In this document: positions 21,960 through 33,761 of the stretch, piece by piece
Layout: every line of letters starts with the position of its first letter
Position numbering within the stretch: the stretch's first letter is position 1
Assembly: GCA_030490835.1 (NCBI GenBank)
Contig: CM059975.1
Coordinates: 47,669,174 to 47,733,173, forward strand
Length of the DNA stretch: 64,000 nucleotides
Origin: Annona cherimola
Taxonomy: Eukaryota > Streptophyta > Magnoliopsida > Magnoliales > Annonaceae
Direction of reading: 5' to 3'
Position numbers and translations under genes: made by a program
The notes under the pieces: generated by a model
Told to the model about the DNA's origin: nothing
Seen by the model: only the letters and a program-made list of their open reading frames with translations
Database searches by the model: none

Positions 21960-23552
21960 CAAATTAAAACACTGATATAGGGTAGGATGGAGGAAGACTA
22001 GGTGGGATAGGCCGGATATGAGCAAATGAATAAAAGGATGAGAGAGGCTGAACGGTAGGTTCAGCTCTCAGGGATTCACCGAAGTATGGATCAATATCAG
22101 GTAGGCTTGGCACCGGACTACCTCAACTGCTTCCCGACGCAAGCCTGTACTTGATTGTGCGCAGTTCACGATCCATCTTGTCCTGGCGAGTGTGCATCTC
22201 CATCATCGCCGTGTGAAGTTCAGCCAACTATGGCATGAGCCGGTCTTCCATTTGCTCAAGGTGGTCCCTTATAGCGTTGACGGAGGTAGCCCAGGTCGGT
22301 GAGTGTGGACAGGGATCGAGAATCTAGGATCCTCTAAGAGAGCACGAGTCATGTCACTGTGGCGATGCGGGCTCTGCTGGTGCTGCCGGTGGTGGAGACG
22401 AAGCTGCCTCCTGCTGCAAGGACGGAGGTGGCTGCTCCCCCTCAGAATGAGCCCCCTTCACTTCAGGTTAGGCGGGTCCCATCCTTTCCCAAATCCTTTC
22501 TGCTCGGAATTCCTCCAAATTGATCTTCATCCGAGTCAGTAGTGCCCTGTTTATGGCCTTTGTGGGCTTCAAAACTTCAAATGGCTCCCCGTCTAAGTCA
22601 ACACCAAGATAGTGCATGATCCTGGTGATCCACATTCCATACGGTAGCACGCCTCGTGGATTATCTTTCTTTAAGGCTAGAGCTTCCAAAAGCAGAGCGG
22701 GTAAGCTGACTTTTACCTAATTATCCACTTTCCATAATATCTCGGCCTCTTGTTGGTTCAATTGGTTTCGGCCTCCTCTCTTTGGGTAGATACAATGAGC
22801 AATCAAGAGCCAAAGAACCCTCAGTCTAGGAGATAAATCCATGTAATTGAGGAATTTGATTCCCGGATGATATTTGTTGCTCTTTGTCAACTAGTTGTAC
22901 ATCTGTGGAAGTGTCAACCCTTCGGGAATACTTTCATCTACCTCAGGAACATCCAATATGTGTGCAATGCAGTGGATTGCACTTTCTCTGTGATTTGTAC
23001 TCCCTATGCCCAAATTTACTTCCTTTCCTTTTACAAATGTAATGTAATACTCCTGATCCCATAAATAGTAGAAAAATCTGGTTAAATCAGGGTATACTCT
23101 ATCATCGGCTTTCAGTAGCCTTGTCCATCCTTGGAAGTCCAATAATTCCTCAATTCCAAACTCATAATCACGTAGAAACTTAAAGTCAATGATCTTGGGG
23201 AAAAAATCTTACGCTCATAGAAACTCTTGGAGAACCTACTGTGTTCTCGCTCGGTTCTAAAGTATGTCGTCGGCATCTTTAACACCTATCCATTCTGCGT
23301 AGGTGTGTCTTGCCTGTTTGCAGCTGATAATGTCTCGCTGCTTGAACCAGACTCAGAGATTGCTTGGCGAGGTGTGGATGACGACGGATTGGCCTCGCGG
23401 AATTGCACGCGGTATCCCGCAGATGCGGAGGCTTCCTCTCGAACTCGTTTTGACAGAGTTCGCAGTTGGCGGGGCACCCCCTCGCCTGTATTGGATCGAG
23501 ATGGTCTGGATACGGCCAACTTAGAAGGCTTAGCAACTGCTTTAGGTGCCAT
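21960..23552 (-). pseudogene. Envelope-like ORF of the copia element, broken by stops
   Basis: From the ATG at 23,552 the minus strand reads a Ser/Arg-rich N-terminus for about 88 codons. After a stop comes the 'putative plant transposon protein' domain: DFQGWTRLLK, VYPDLTRFFYYLW, ITFVKGKEVNLG (23,142-22,891), then PYGMWITRIMHYLGVDL (22,689-22,468). A Pro/Ala/Ser-rich region and a short coiled segment (MEMHTRQDKMDREL) follow to about 21,960. Such ORFs sit after pol in SIRE-type elements and are called envelope-like from position, though function is unproven. Roughly six to ten in-frame stops or shifts are visible. Confidence 0.65.
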
Positions 23553-23639
23553 TGGTTCAATTTGAGATAGGTTTTGAAATAGATTTTGAGAGAGAGCAAT
23601 TGATAAATCAAGAGCTGTAGCTTTCGGAGTTTGAAGACA

Positions 23640-23870
23640 AACTAAACACAGTGAACAAACTGAGAAGGAAATTACAGATGTGAGCAGTCAACAATGAAGA
23701 GAGAAATGAGAAGGGTAGAGAGAAAAAGAAGAAACTGTGGGCAAGGGCGAGATGAACAGGGGCGACCGCTGTCCGACTATCGGCAACCTACTAACAGCTA
23801 TGAAGAGAGAAGATAGTGAGGAGAGAAAGAGGGGAAAAAGAAGATAGCAAGAGGAAAGGGACGACACAGC

Positions 23871-23908
<38 letters not shown>

Positions 23909-24060
23909 GGAAAACTAGAAGGAGCTAGAAATCGAGGAAACCGGAGGGAGAGAGAGCTAGGAACAAGAGAGAGATTTTCAGCACCGGAGGATAAGAAGAA
24001 AGGGAGAAGGAGAAATGAGAGAGAAGAAGAGAAGGAAGAAGAAGAAAGAGCTGCCACACG
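23640..24060. repeat. Purine-rich tract with (GA)n microsatellite
   Basis: The plus strand is GA-rich, with a perfect GA run near 23,876-23,903. It lies between RNase H and the envelope-like ORF. Open frames on both strands here reflect base composition. Confidence 0.8.
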
Positions 24061-24079
24061 GGAAGACGATCCATCGCGC

Positions 24080-24170
24080 GCTGAAGTCGACTTGCCCTGT
24101 CCGAAGTCAGAGTCGACTTCGGTGAAGTTGACTTGGGCTGACTAGAGTCGACTTGGCTCTCCCGACTTGA
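24080..24170. repeat. AAGTCGACTT motifs inside the internal domain
   Basis: At least three GTCGAC-centred words (GAAGTCGACTTG, GAGTCGACTTCGG, GAGTCGACTTGG) lie within 90 bp, just after the RNase H end. They are the same palindrome that fills the LTRs. Confidence 0.7.
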
Positions 24171-24205
24171 TTTTTCTAAGATGCTCCCCCTATCATATTA
24201 TGCTT

Positions 24206-25534
24206 CTAATCAAACTCAATCATACCCATATCATTCCTAATTTTATAAAATGGTTCCTTTGTTAATGGTTTGGTGAAAATGTCTGCAATTTGGTCCTCAG
24301 TTTTAACATATTCTAAACAAATGTCATGATTTTCAACATGTTCATGAATAAAATGATGTCTCACATCTATATGCTTTGTTCTAGAATGCAACACAGGATT
24401 CTTGGTCAAACAAATAGCACTTGTGTTATCACATCTAATTGGAATATGATGATAATCAACACTATAGTCCTTAAGGTGTTATTTCATCCAAAGTAATTGG
24501 GCACAACAGCTCCCAGCGGTTATATATTCGGCTTCCGCAGTAGATAGAGTAACACTAGTCTGTTTTCTTAAAAATCATGAAACCAACATGTTTCTAAGAA
24601 ACTAACATGTTGTACTAGTGCTTTTTCTATCTACTTTGTAACCGGCAAAATTCGCATCCGATGAGCCGATTAGATCAAATGTTGACCCCTTTTGATATCA
24701 TAGTCCTAGATTAGTGTTATTTATCAAATATCTAAAAATTCTTTTTACAGCAATTAAATGTGATTCTTTAGGACATGATTGGAATCTAGAACACATGTAA
24801 ACACTGAACAAAATATTCGGTCTAGAAGCAGTTAAATATAATAAAGAACCTATCATGCTTCAATACAATTTTTGTTCATTAGGTTTACCCTTTTCATCTT
24901 TGTTGATCTTAATAGTTGAACTCATTGGTGTATTTGCGCCTTTGCTATTTTGCATTCCCAACTTCTTTAACATTTCTTTGACATACTTGGACTGATTTAT
25001 GAAGATCCCTTCGGATAGTTGTTTAATTTGCAGCCCAAGGAAGAAGTTCAATTCTCCCATCATGCTCATTTCAAATTCACTCTGCATAATCTTAGAAAAT
25101 TCTTGGCACAAAGTTTCATTAGTAGCACCAAATATTATATCATCAACATAAATTTGAACAATTAAAATATTTTTGTCTTTATATTTGAGGAATAAAGTTG
25201 TATCAATATTTTCTCTTTGAAAATCATGATCAATCAAGAATTTACTTTACATTTCATACCAAACTCGTGGAGCTTGCTTTAGTCCGTATAATGCTTTGGT
25301 TAATTTGAAAACATATTTTGACGGAGGTTATTCAACATAAACTTCTTCATTCAAGTATCCATTCAAAAATACTCTTTTCACATCCACTTGAAATAATTTA
25401 AAGTCCATGTGAGAGGCAAATGCTAGTAGGATATATATGACTTCTAATCTAGCCACAGGAGCATAAGATTCTTCAAAATTAATTCTCTCTTCTTGGGAAT
25501 ATCCTTTGGCTGCCAATCTGGCTTTGTTTCTCAC
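24206..25534 (-). pseudogene. Copia reverse transcriptase and RNase H, decayed
   Basis: Minus-strand pieces in order: RT start at 25,534-25,328 ([36 protein letters not shown]). Next is RT with the catalytic box IYVDDIIFGAT and FFLGLQIKQ (25,237-24,860). Last is the RNase H end with SRTKHIDVRHHFI and DIFTKPL (24,409-24,206). RT copies element RNA to DNA; RNase H removes the RNA. The YVDD box is kept, but stops separate the pieces and the middle of RNase H is broken (24,410-24,860). Confidence 0.8.
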
Positions 25535-25559
25535 AACAAGTCCACTTTCATCTAATTTG

Positions 25560-27030
25560 TTCCTAAAGACCCATTTAGTACCAATAACCGTGCAATCTTT
25601 GGGTCTAGCAACTAGGTGTCATATATTGTTTCTTTCAAATTGATTTAGCTCTTCTTGCATTGCAATGATCCAGTTTTCATCATTAAGAGCTTGGTCAATA
25701 GATGTTGGTTCAATTTTTGACACAAAAGTGAATTCTCCGCAAATACTGTGTCTTGACCTTCTAGTTTTTATTCCTTCATAGATGTTACCAATAACTTGCT
25801 CAATTGGATGGTCATTTTTGAATTTTAAATCAGTTGGAGGTTTGTATGAATTGTTACCTTCACTTACCCTTTTCTCCGTGGAATTTTCTTATTTTGTTTC
25901 GGCTTCTCCTTGTTGCTCACGTTGTTCCACCTTTGGGTTTCTTGATGCCTCATCTGCATCATTCAACTCATCCTCCTTTCTCGGAGTTTTGTTAAATTCA
26001 TCAAAGACAACATGTATTGATTCTTCTACTATTTGATTTTTCTTGTTAAAGACTCAATATGCTTTGCCATTTGATGAATAACCAAAGAAAATCACCTCAT
26101 CAATTTTGGCATATAATTTACCCAAGTTGGTTTTTCCATTGTTTAATACATAGCAAGTACATCCAAAAGCACGGAAATATGATATGTTTGGTTTTCTTCA
26201 TTTTCATAGTTCATATGGGGTTTTTTTCAAGATTACTCTAATGATAACACGATTTAATACATGACATGTACTTATAGCTTCACCCCAAAATCTTTTGGAC
26301 AATTTACTCTCATTTAGCATAGTTCTAGTCATTTCTTGTATTGTCCTATTTTTCCTTTCAACTACCCTATTTTGTCAGAGGGTTCTTGGTGCAGAAAATG
26401 TATGGTGAATTCCTTTAAAATTCTATAAATCGTTTATTTTCAAATTCACCACCATGATCACTTCTAATGGAAATAATTGTGTTTTGTTTTTCATTTTGCA
26501 CCAAATTTGAAAACATGACAAACATAGAAAATGTTTCATCTTTGCTAGCAAAGAGTATTATCCATGTGAATCTTGAAAAATCATCAACAATTACAAATAC
26601 ATAATTTTTCCCACCAAGGGTTAAAATGTCTATGACACATAAAGATCCATATGAAATAATTCAAATGACCTAGTCGTTGAAATTTTCTTTTTGGTGGAAA
26701 ATGGCATCTTGGATTGCTTGGATAATTGACAATCTTTACAAAGCTTGTCCTTGTCATATTTGAGCTTTAGTAACCCTTCCACTAGGCTCTTTTTCCACAG
26801 TGTCTTAATATTTGATATATTTATATGTCAAAGCCTTTTATGTCATATCCATGGATCATTTTCTATGGCTATTAGACATTTTCCATCAAGTTCATCTAGG
26901 CAAACCAAATATACTTTTCCATGTCTTTTGCCACTAAAAACTATGTGATCATCATCAAATACATTGCATATAGAAGTTTCAAATATAACTTTATAACCTT
27001 TATCATATAATTGGCTAATACTCATTAGGT
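25560..27030 (-). pseudogene. Copia integrase with GAG-pre-integrase region, decayed
   Basis: On the minus strand the pre-integrase phrase SISQLYDKGYKVIFE starts at about 27,025. Then come the HHCC region ending CKDCQ, the first catalytic Asp in FELFHMDL, the second in VFVIVDDFSRFTW, and the Glu-containing SDHGGEFENKRF. VVERKNRTIQEM follows. These lie in different frames, with stops after HMDL, so the enzyme is dead although all catalytic residues survive. Integrase inserts element cDNA into the genome. Confidence 0.75.
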
Positions 27031-27179
27031 TGTGTTTGAGTCCTTCAACAAATAATACATCCTCAATACATACATTGGAATTTTCATAAATATTTCATTT
27101 ACCTTTGATTAGACCTTTTTCATTGTTCCCAAAAGCAACCGTTCCTTCGCTACACGGTTTGATCTTATGGAACATTCTT

Positions 27180-27240
27180 TTTTCTCCCGTCATATGTCTT
27201 GAGCAGCCACTTTCCATAAATCACATGTTGTTGGCCTTTA
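27180..27240 (-). pseudogene. Copia protease active-site remnant, Asp to Glu
   Basis: The minus strand reads FMESGCSRHMTGEKK. Copia proteases usually have LDSGCSRHMTG here; the catalytic Asp of DSG is Glu in this copy. A stop lies three codons earlier. Confidence 0.55.
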
Positions 27241-27913
27241 CTTTAAGACAAACCTGCAAAAATAAGGTCAAGTGGAGCTTATCTTTTTGGTACTCATTTA
27301 ATGGGTCCATTTGGGTTATTAACCATTGGAATTTACGTTGATCTACCCTTGAAAAGGCATAAATCCAATGCTCTTAGGTACCCAAACCAATTTTGCACCA
27401 AGGTCATGTAATTTTCTCATTTTATATTAACATACCTTGTGCCCCATCTTGTTGCAAAAATTACAACCTCCCGAGAATCTTGGAGTGGGAATCCATGTAG
27501 TAGTAGGTTCCCAAGTTGGTCCCCAAGTTGGTCTTTTGGTCCAAGCAATATGGTTCATTTTTTTGGTTTAGCATGGATGGATTTTGCTTGGTTTTTATAA
27601 GTCCTTGGAGCTTTAGACTTGCTACTTTCTCCCTTCTCAAATGTGGAATACCCAAGTCCTCTCTTATTGTTTTAGGCGGTCATATTCAAAAATATTTTGA
27701 TACTTTCTCCTCGATTAAAGAACTTAGCAAGTGATTCATTTTCCTTTTTAAGTCTTTCCACCTCACTTGTCAAAGTGTTCTTTTCATTCGTTAGTGGTCA
27801 ACTTTTTCTACAAGTTTTTCATTCACAATAATTACTACATCACATTGTCTCTTCTTCATTGTGAACTTGTTTTCCAACTTCTTTATTTCCTCATATAATG
27901 AATCATAGGCTTG

Positions 27914-28790
27914 TTATAGTTCTTCCAATTCAGCACATTTGAGACATTTATTTATGGAAGAGAAAATAGAAAGAGATTTTGACTTAGAGGTTACCTCTTC
28001 ACTACTCGTGCAGTTTGTTGAAGTGGTTTGATCCTCCAAGATTTCTGTTGCAGCAAAGCATAGGTTGAAATCTTCCTCCATTGTAGCCATGCAACAAATT
28101 CTTGCGCAATTTACAGCCTCATTTTCTTCATTTGAGGAACTGCAAGTTGTGGATGTCTCCCCGTTGACGTACATGCCTCTTCCTTTAGCTTTTTGAAACT
28201 TTCTGTTTTCGCCTCGATCCTTCTTTTCCCTACGTTCCCTTGTTTTGTTTTCTTCAGATGTTGGGCATTGGACTTGCATATGCCCCATTCCTCCACACCG
28301 GAAGCACTTTGTAGCCTCCTTTTTCTCCTTTGAATTTCTTTCTTTAAAGCTCTTGAAGTTCTTTCTTTTCCTTATAAATTTTTTGAATCTTCTTATGAGT
28401 AGCGTTATCTCCTCATCGTCATTTTGAGAAGATGAGGTGGTGTCATCTGAAATTTGTGCAGCTTTTAAGGCAATAGCTCTTTTGCCTCTATGTTGCTCCT
28501 TGTTTCTCCTCTTTATCAACTCATGTGACATGAATGAGCTTATGAGATCTTCAAGCCGTAGCATGTTGAGGTCCTTTGCTTCTTCAATACCCGTGATCTT
28601 CGGAGTCCATGATTCGGGTAGCGCTCTTAGTATCTTCATAACCTATTCAGATTCAGAAATAACTTTCCCAAGACCTTTCAAAGCATTAGTAATTTTAGAA
28701 AATCTAGCAAACATTTTAAAAAATATTTTCGGTCTCAAGCATTTTAAAGCTTTCTAACTCTCCAATCAAAATATTTCTTCTCGTCATTTG
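27914..28790 (-). pseudogene. Copia gag, C-terminal part with zinc knuckle
   Basis: The minus strand reads ELESFKMLE near 28,750, then after a stop a 241-codon frame (28,639-27,914). This frame has ILRALPESWTPKITGIEEA and LRLEDLISSFMSHE, a Lys-rich stretch, and the CCHC knuckle CFRCGGMGHMQVQC. This is the UBN2-type gag of SIRE/Tork copia elements, which binds and packages RNA. The N-terminal third is missing. The knuckle residues are intact. Confidence 0.8.
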
Positions 28791-28810
28791 GACTTGAGAA
28801 AAAGGTATGG

Positions 28811-29224
28811 TCGATCGTTGCTCGTTCTTCACATTGTATATAGGGCTGCTAATGGTGGGTTCGGGCCACCGATTGATTAAAAGGTGGTGCGATTGTGCTA
28901 CTGGAATTTTGTTGGTCGCCAACTGCTCGATTAAGAAGCTTTTGCCTCGGTGTGTGTTGGTTAGAGCTAATGCATGTGAACGTCGGTCTAATGGACACCT
29001 AGATTCAGCTTGATTTGGATTAGACGCGGGCTAGTTGATGATCGATGGAGGAAAAATTGTTGTAGGCTTGGGAATGTTGCTCTGCTCAATCGAAGCTGGA
29101 AGAGCGACGCTAGAATTCATGGAGCTGCAAGAAATTGTTATTACCAGCGGTTACTAGAGCTGTTGCGGGTTTAGCAGATGCTCTCTGCCTGATTAAAGCA
29201 TAAGGCAAGCGATGGGTTCCCTAA
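28811..29224. other. Unclassified, moderately GC-rich stretch
   Basis: This lies between the break-point of the copia gag and the MITE at 29,225. Its base composition is higher in G+C than its surroundings, but no frame shows a known domain and no repeat is evident. It may be the target DNA or filler from the truncation event. Confidence 0.3.
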
Positions 29225-29715
29225 ATTTGTAGAAAACAGAGCACCCATTTCGGTGCTCCGACAATGCATGTAGTGAGGAACTCTGATCTTATGCTCCCGG
29301 GAGCATGCAGTGCTGCATGCTCATGGGCACATACGCCTATTTTTTTTTTTGAAATTTTTTTCATAAACTTGTTAGCCCAAGTGTATTTAATCTGTGTATA
29401 AATTTTTACCATTTCTGAAATATTTTAGATATTTATTTTTGATTTTTGAAAATCAGTGGCATTTTAGGTAATTTAAAATTACCTAAAATTCCACTGATTT
29501 TCAAAAATCAAAAATAAATATCTAAAAATCTCCACAAATGGTAAAAATATATACATATGTTAAATACACTTGGGTTAACAAGTTTATGAAAAAAATTTCA
29601 AAAAAAAAGTTAAAAAAATAGGTGTATGCGCCCGAGAGCATGCAGCACTGCATGCTCCATGCTCCCGGGCGCATGCAACTGAGGTGCTGCAGTGAGGGTG
29701 TTATTTTGTTCATCC
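29225..29715. mobile_element. Long foldback MITE
   Basis: A near-perfect palindrome has its axis at about 29,475 (AGGTAATTTAAAATTACCT) and arms of roughly 230 bp. Both arms carry GAGCATGCAGCACTGCATGCTC, the phrase TAAATACACTTGGG and poly-A/T next to AATAGG. Fidelity drops toward the tips. Such elements move with enzymes from autonomous transposons. A diverged relative lies at 56,690-57,400. Confidence 0.75.
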
Positions 29716-31824
29716 ATGTCGTGAGGGACTAAGGATTAGGCATGTAGTGATTTTTGACATCAGATGACTTATATGTATATATATATATATAAATCAATAT
29801 ATATATATTTCGTAATTATGATCAAATGACTTGAACAGCTACTAAATATCTCTCGATCATTTCAAGCCTATTTGATTTTTATTTTTATTTAGGATTTCAT
29901 TTTATCTCAAAATCAGTGAAATTGTTCTCTTTCTTAAAAAATAATACAAGGCGGCCTACAAATTAACCTCGAAAATTCAATATTTCCAAAATAAATGTGA
30001 ACTGGTTACATTCTAATGGGTTTTATAAATCCATCTTAGAACTTAATAAATAATAGCATATTTAAATTATACATTTTACATATCAACCTAATTTGCAACA
30101 AGTTTTGAATTTACTTCCCATTAATTACGTTTTACTTTTGATTCAACCAATTTCATTTTAAGATTTTTATGTAATTCTATTTTAAATTATATCTTTCAAA
30201 CATATATATGTGAACATGTATATGTTAATTTAACCTTTTAGAATGTTTGATAAATTTTCCCAAGTTAATGTAATAAGATAATGAATATTTTAAAATTATT
30301 TCAAGCCTATCTTAATTATATTCATCTTTGCTTTTGTTCTATTGAAAAAGAATTTTACTAAAAATAATATAAGATACCTCATTTCAATATTGATACTTTA
30401 AAATTTATGTAAGTTAGGTTAAATTTTAACAAAATTAAAGGTTTTATTAAAAATAATTTTCATGAGGTTTCATATTAAAAATATAATTTTCATGAGATTT
30501 CTTTAATTAACATTTTTATCCTTAAGGGTGCAAAATTAATATGAAATTATATGAAAAATTGAGAATTATCACTTTTTATACAAGGAGAGTGCTTTCCCGC
30601 AAATTTTTGCGTGATGTACAAATCATTGTTTCTTCACTTCCTATATGATTTTTCAATATGTAAAACCGTTCATAATATTTATCCAAATATACTTAATTAT
30701 AATTTAAATAATCAAATATTTTGAAAGCTTTTACAAATTATATAATCATTTTCACAATCTCCAAAGTTTAACAATTTCATATGAACCTTCAAATGATGTT
30801 AATGAATATAACATATAAATTAAATTAAAGTTATTTTTGGTATCATAAACATACACACTATAATGTATATTTTACATGGTTTAGAAATAAATAAAAATCT
30901 ATAAAAAATTTGTTATAGAAAATATTTTTTACAAGCCACTCTTGCAAACTTTTGTAGGGAAACATTCCTTACTATAAAAACCTGTACGTAACTCAACCAA
31001 GTTAATTTTGCAAATATTCAAAGGGACATGAACGAATATGTTACTTCGCAAAGTTAAAAAGGTCAATTCTACAAAAACCCCAATATACCTCCTATACTAC
31101 CCTTATATAGCATCTGTTTTTTAATGTAAATGAAGACTGTCACTCCAACCTGAAACATCGCTCCCACTACTTTTCTAGCCATGTGTGGCAACTTTTTTTC
31201 TTGATGTGAATGAAGATTATCGCTCTAGTGCGGAATCAAAATCAAAACCTCACTCACACACACATTAATTTCAAAACAATTGGCTATGTAAGTGTTAACA
31301 GCCCTATATCGCAGCCTTGACTGGACAAGTGACAATCATCAGTTATCATGTGTTAGCACCCGTTTAGGAACGGATAGGAAGAAACATTGGGCATCAGGTG
31401 CCTACCAAGGCAAGTGGCAATCAACTGATCATCGTCCACAGGCACATGAATGATGCGAAAATTCTACGGAAGTCTTCTTGAGAATGAAGTCTCTTGTGAC
31501 TTGTGAGGGAAACATGTGACTGGCGGCCGCTGACAGCGGAAAATGTTTGAGAGGTGGCCTTCTTAAATGCGGCCTTCCCCTACTAATATGACTCAATGCT
31601 TTCACATGCAATGGCTCCTCAAACCATTTACGATGAACACATGCATGGTTGGAAATTTAAGCATAGAGAGTGAAGATTATTCGCGTTTACATATATGATT
31701 GATGAATAGTTTGTGAAGATGGTTACATAATTAACCTGTCCTTCCCATCAAATAATATAAGTGCAAACCCTTCTGTATATGAGACGACATTCAACATACG
31801 AGTAAACAAATCTTTCATTTTTCA
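29716..31824. other. AT-rich intergenic region, no gene seen
   Basis: There is an AT microsatellite at about 29,769-29,812. The rest is AT-rich with no domain-bearing frame. From about 31,300 to 31,600 G+C rises (GGCGGCCGC near 31,523), but no coding pattern is visible. This is the distal upstream region of the ERF gene. Confidence 0.5.
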
Positions 31825-32320
31825 TCGGTACCTCTATAGTTTAAGCGATGAGAATATTGCATGTTTTAGAAAGTTTGCAAGCGTAACTATACAGTTTGCT
31901 TGAAATTGGAAGCCTATTATCTCCTTTAAGATTCCGTTAAACTTTTGAAAAATGACAAAAATGGCCTCAAATTAATAAAACTATTATCAAATTAATAAAA
32001 CTATTATTTACACCCATGATGTAAGGAATTTTTCTGAAAAATTAAAAATAAAATTAATTTTCCAATATTGTAATAGAAAATCTTTAAAATACAAAAAAAA
32101 TAATTTTTAGAAATATTCCTCACATCATGGTTGCACATAATAGTTTCATTTGTTCATAAGAGCATTTTTATCATTTCTTAAAAATTTTGTATGGAACTTT
32201 AACATAAGCGATACGTATATAATTTTAGACTATATGCGGTATGATACAAAAATGCAGAGACGCTTGCGTTTTTAAAAAATATGCGGTATGAATTTTGCCC
32301 AAATTATGCAGGTACAAATG
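31825..32320. mobile_element. Foldback MITE in the upstream region of the ERF gene
   Basis: Inverted arms pair GGTACCTCTATAGTTTAAGC (from 31,827) with the complement of the AAATTATGCAGGTACAAA end. Inside, GATGTAAGGAATTTTTC pairs with GAAATATTCCTCACATC across an AT-rich loop near 32,070. The left arm has a local duplication (AAATTAATAAAACTATTATC twice). It ends about 250 bp before the ERF start codon, so it probably forms part of the promoter. Confidence 0.6.
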
Positions 32321-32363
32321 CAAAAACCCCTTCAACGTTATCCAATTTCTCGAGTTGGCCTAA

Positions 32364-32567
32364 ATGAAAATTCGAGTTTATTTTTGCTCAGTCTGCTTGT
32401 TTAACCCCTCTACAACGGTACAGACCCAACAACGGTTGAACAACAAACGTGAGCACAATTATGTCATGTTTTCTCGTCATTCACTTCAAATACTGCTCGG
32501 TTTGCCTCTGTTTCCATATCAGTTACTTCCATTTTCTCTCCCCACAAGTTTAGCTTCCCAAAACTGA
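32364..32567 (+). promoter_or_regulatory. Possible 67-codon upstream ORF of the ERF gene
   Basis: This ATG-initiated frame ends with TGA at 32,565-32,567, one base before the ERF start codon at 32,569. If the transcript begins upstream of 32,364, this frame would be met first and could limit or couple ERF translation. The product has no known domain. The transcript start is unknown, so this is a positional observation only. Confidence 0.3.
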
Positions 32568-32568
32568 C

Positions 32569-33372
32569 ATGGAGAACTACGGAAAATCACCATTCAAGCC
32601 GCTGAAGAAAGGTCCGACAAGAGGAAAAGGAGGCCCCCGAAATGCTTCATGCGAGTATAGAGGAGTTAGGCAGAGAACATGGGGAAAATGGGTTGCGGAG
32701 ATAAGAGGGCCAAAGAAAAGAACAAGACTCTGGTTGGGATCCTTTGCAACAGCCGAAGAAGCCGCCATGGCCTATGATCAAGCTGCCATAACGCTGTACG
32801 GGCTCAACACTTTTCTCAACCTCCCCCACCTCAATTCAAGCCGCAATTCTTGGAGCACAGAGCAGAAGCTCAAGTGGTCTCCATCAAGCAATTTCATTTT
32901 CATGTCTCCTTCATGTGGGTTACTTAATTTGAATGCACAACCCGGTGTTCAGGACATTCATCAGAAGCTGCTAGAATTGGAAAACAGCACCAAACCAAGC
33001 TACCCTTCTACTTCCCTCCACGAGCACCACAAGCTTAGAGTTACTGAAATGGACATAAAATCCTGCCTAGAAAACCCAATAATTAAAGAGGAAGAACTTT
33101 TATTTTCATCGGAAAGTTTATCAGCACGCAATGAGGAAAGGCCTCAGATTGATTTAAGGGAATTTCTTCAGCAGTTAGGTGTACTGAAGGAAGAGACTGG
33201 ATCAGACAGCAGCTACATGCAGCTAGGAGAATCCTCGGAGAAGAATCATCGGCTGGCGCAGCAGATGGCAGGCATGCAAGACATGCAATATCGCTGGGAA
33301 GCCGGAGCATGCTGCACCCAGCTAGATGACATCCATGGACTTACTGCATCCATCTGGGATCACAAGCCGTAG
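32569..33372 (+). CDS. DREB2F: AP2/ERF transcription factor, DREB2F-like
   Basis: A single-exon gene of 267 codons. Residues 11-25 are the basic lead [11 protein letters not shown] typical of DREB subgroup A-2. The AP2 DNA-binding domain spans about residues 29-88 ([42 protein letters not shown]). This domain binds DRE/CRT promoter elements, and A-2 members act in drought, salt or heat responses in the nucleus. The C-terminal part has [17 protein letters not shown] and [14 protein letters not shown], which I recall as shared with Arabidopsis DREB2F. Within the domain the DREB-diagnostic Glu19 (EIREP) is Gly (EIRGP, residue 47), while Val14 (residue 42) is kept. The frame is intact and the start is the first Met before the basic region. 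It converges on the helicase gene, with 389 bp between stop codons. Confidence 0.9.
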   Translation: MENYGKSPFKPLKKGPTRGKGGPRNASCEYRGVRQRTWGKWVAEIRGPKKRTRLWLGSFATAEEAAMAYDQAAITLYGLNTFLNLPHLNSSRNSWSTEQKLKWSPSSNFIFMSPSCGLLNLNAQPGVQDIHQKLLELENSTKPSYPSTSLHEHHKLRVTEMDIKSCLENPIIKEEELLFSSESLSARNEERPQIDLREFLQQLGVLKEETGSDSSYMQLGESSEKNHRLAQQMAGMQDMQYRWEAGACCTQLDDIHGLTASIWDHKP

Positions 33373-33761
33373 AGTCGTTTCTTTTTCTTTTTCTTTTTCT
33401 TGTTTTTTGGAGGCACTTTTTTGTTTGTGTTTGGAGTTTATTCTTAACAAGTACTTTGGTTAGTAAACTTTTTGTCTTCGCTACTTGGTAAAAGGTAGGA
33501 TCCTCAGATAAGACATATTTCTTTCCCTTTGAAATGCCTATCCATGCATTCTTTCATGCGCACTGCATGTTGTGAAATGCAAAAACTAGGACATTAGGAA
33601 GGGTGTTTCAATGCCCTCAGCACTATGCAAGCCCCATTCACTACCGTAACTGAATGGAAAGAATATATTAAGACAAACGCGTGCCCAGGATGGAGTAGAT
33701 TATCATTCTCACTTTACCAAGAAACATTTTAAATCGTAGAGATTGCTTCCTAAGTTACCAT

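Larger units (their letters stand above)
19886..28810 (-). mobile_element. Decayed Ty1-copia element, SIRE/Maximus type, 5' truncated
   Basis: In minus-strand order this holds gag (28,790-27,914), a protease remnant, integrase, reverse transcriptase, RNase H, a purine tract, an envelope-like ORF and a 3' LTR (21,587-19,886). An extra ORF after RNase H is the hallmark of the SIRE/Maximus lineage. The element lacks the first half of gag, the leader and the 5' LTR. Homology stops near 28,810. Many stops and frame shifts show age. The five bases outside the 3' LTR are GGTAC; no partner duplication can be sought because the other end is lost. Confidence 0.8.
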
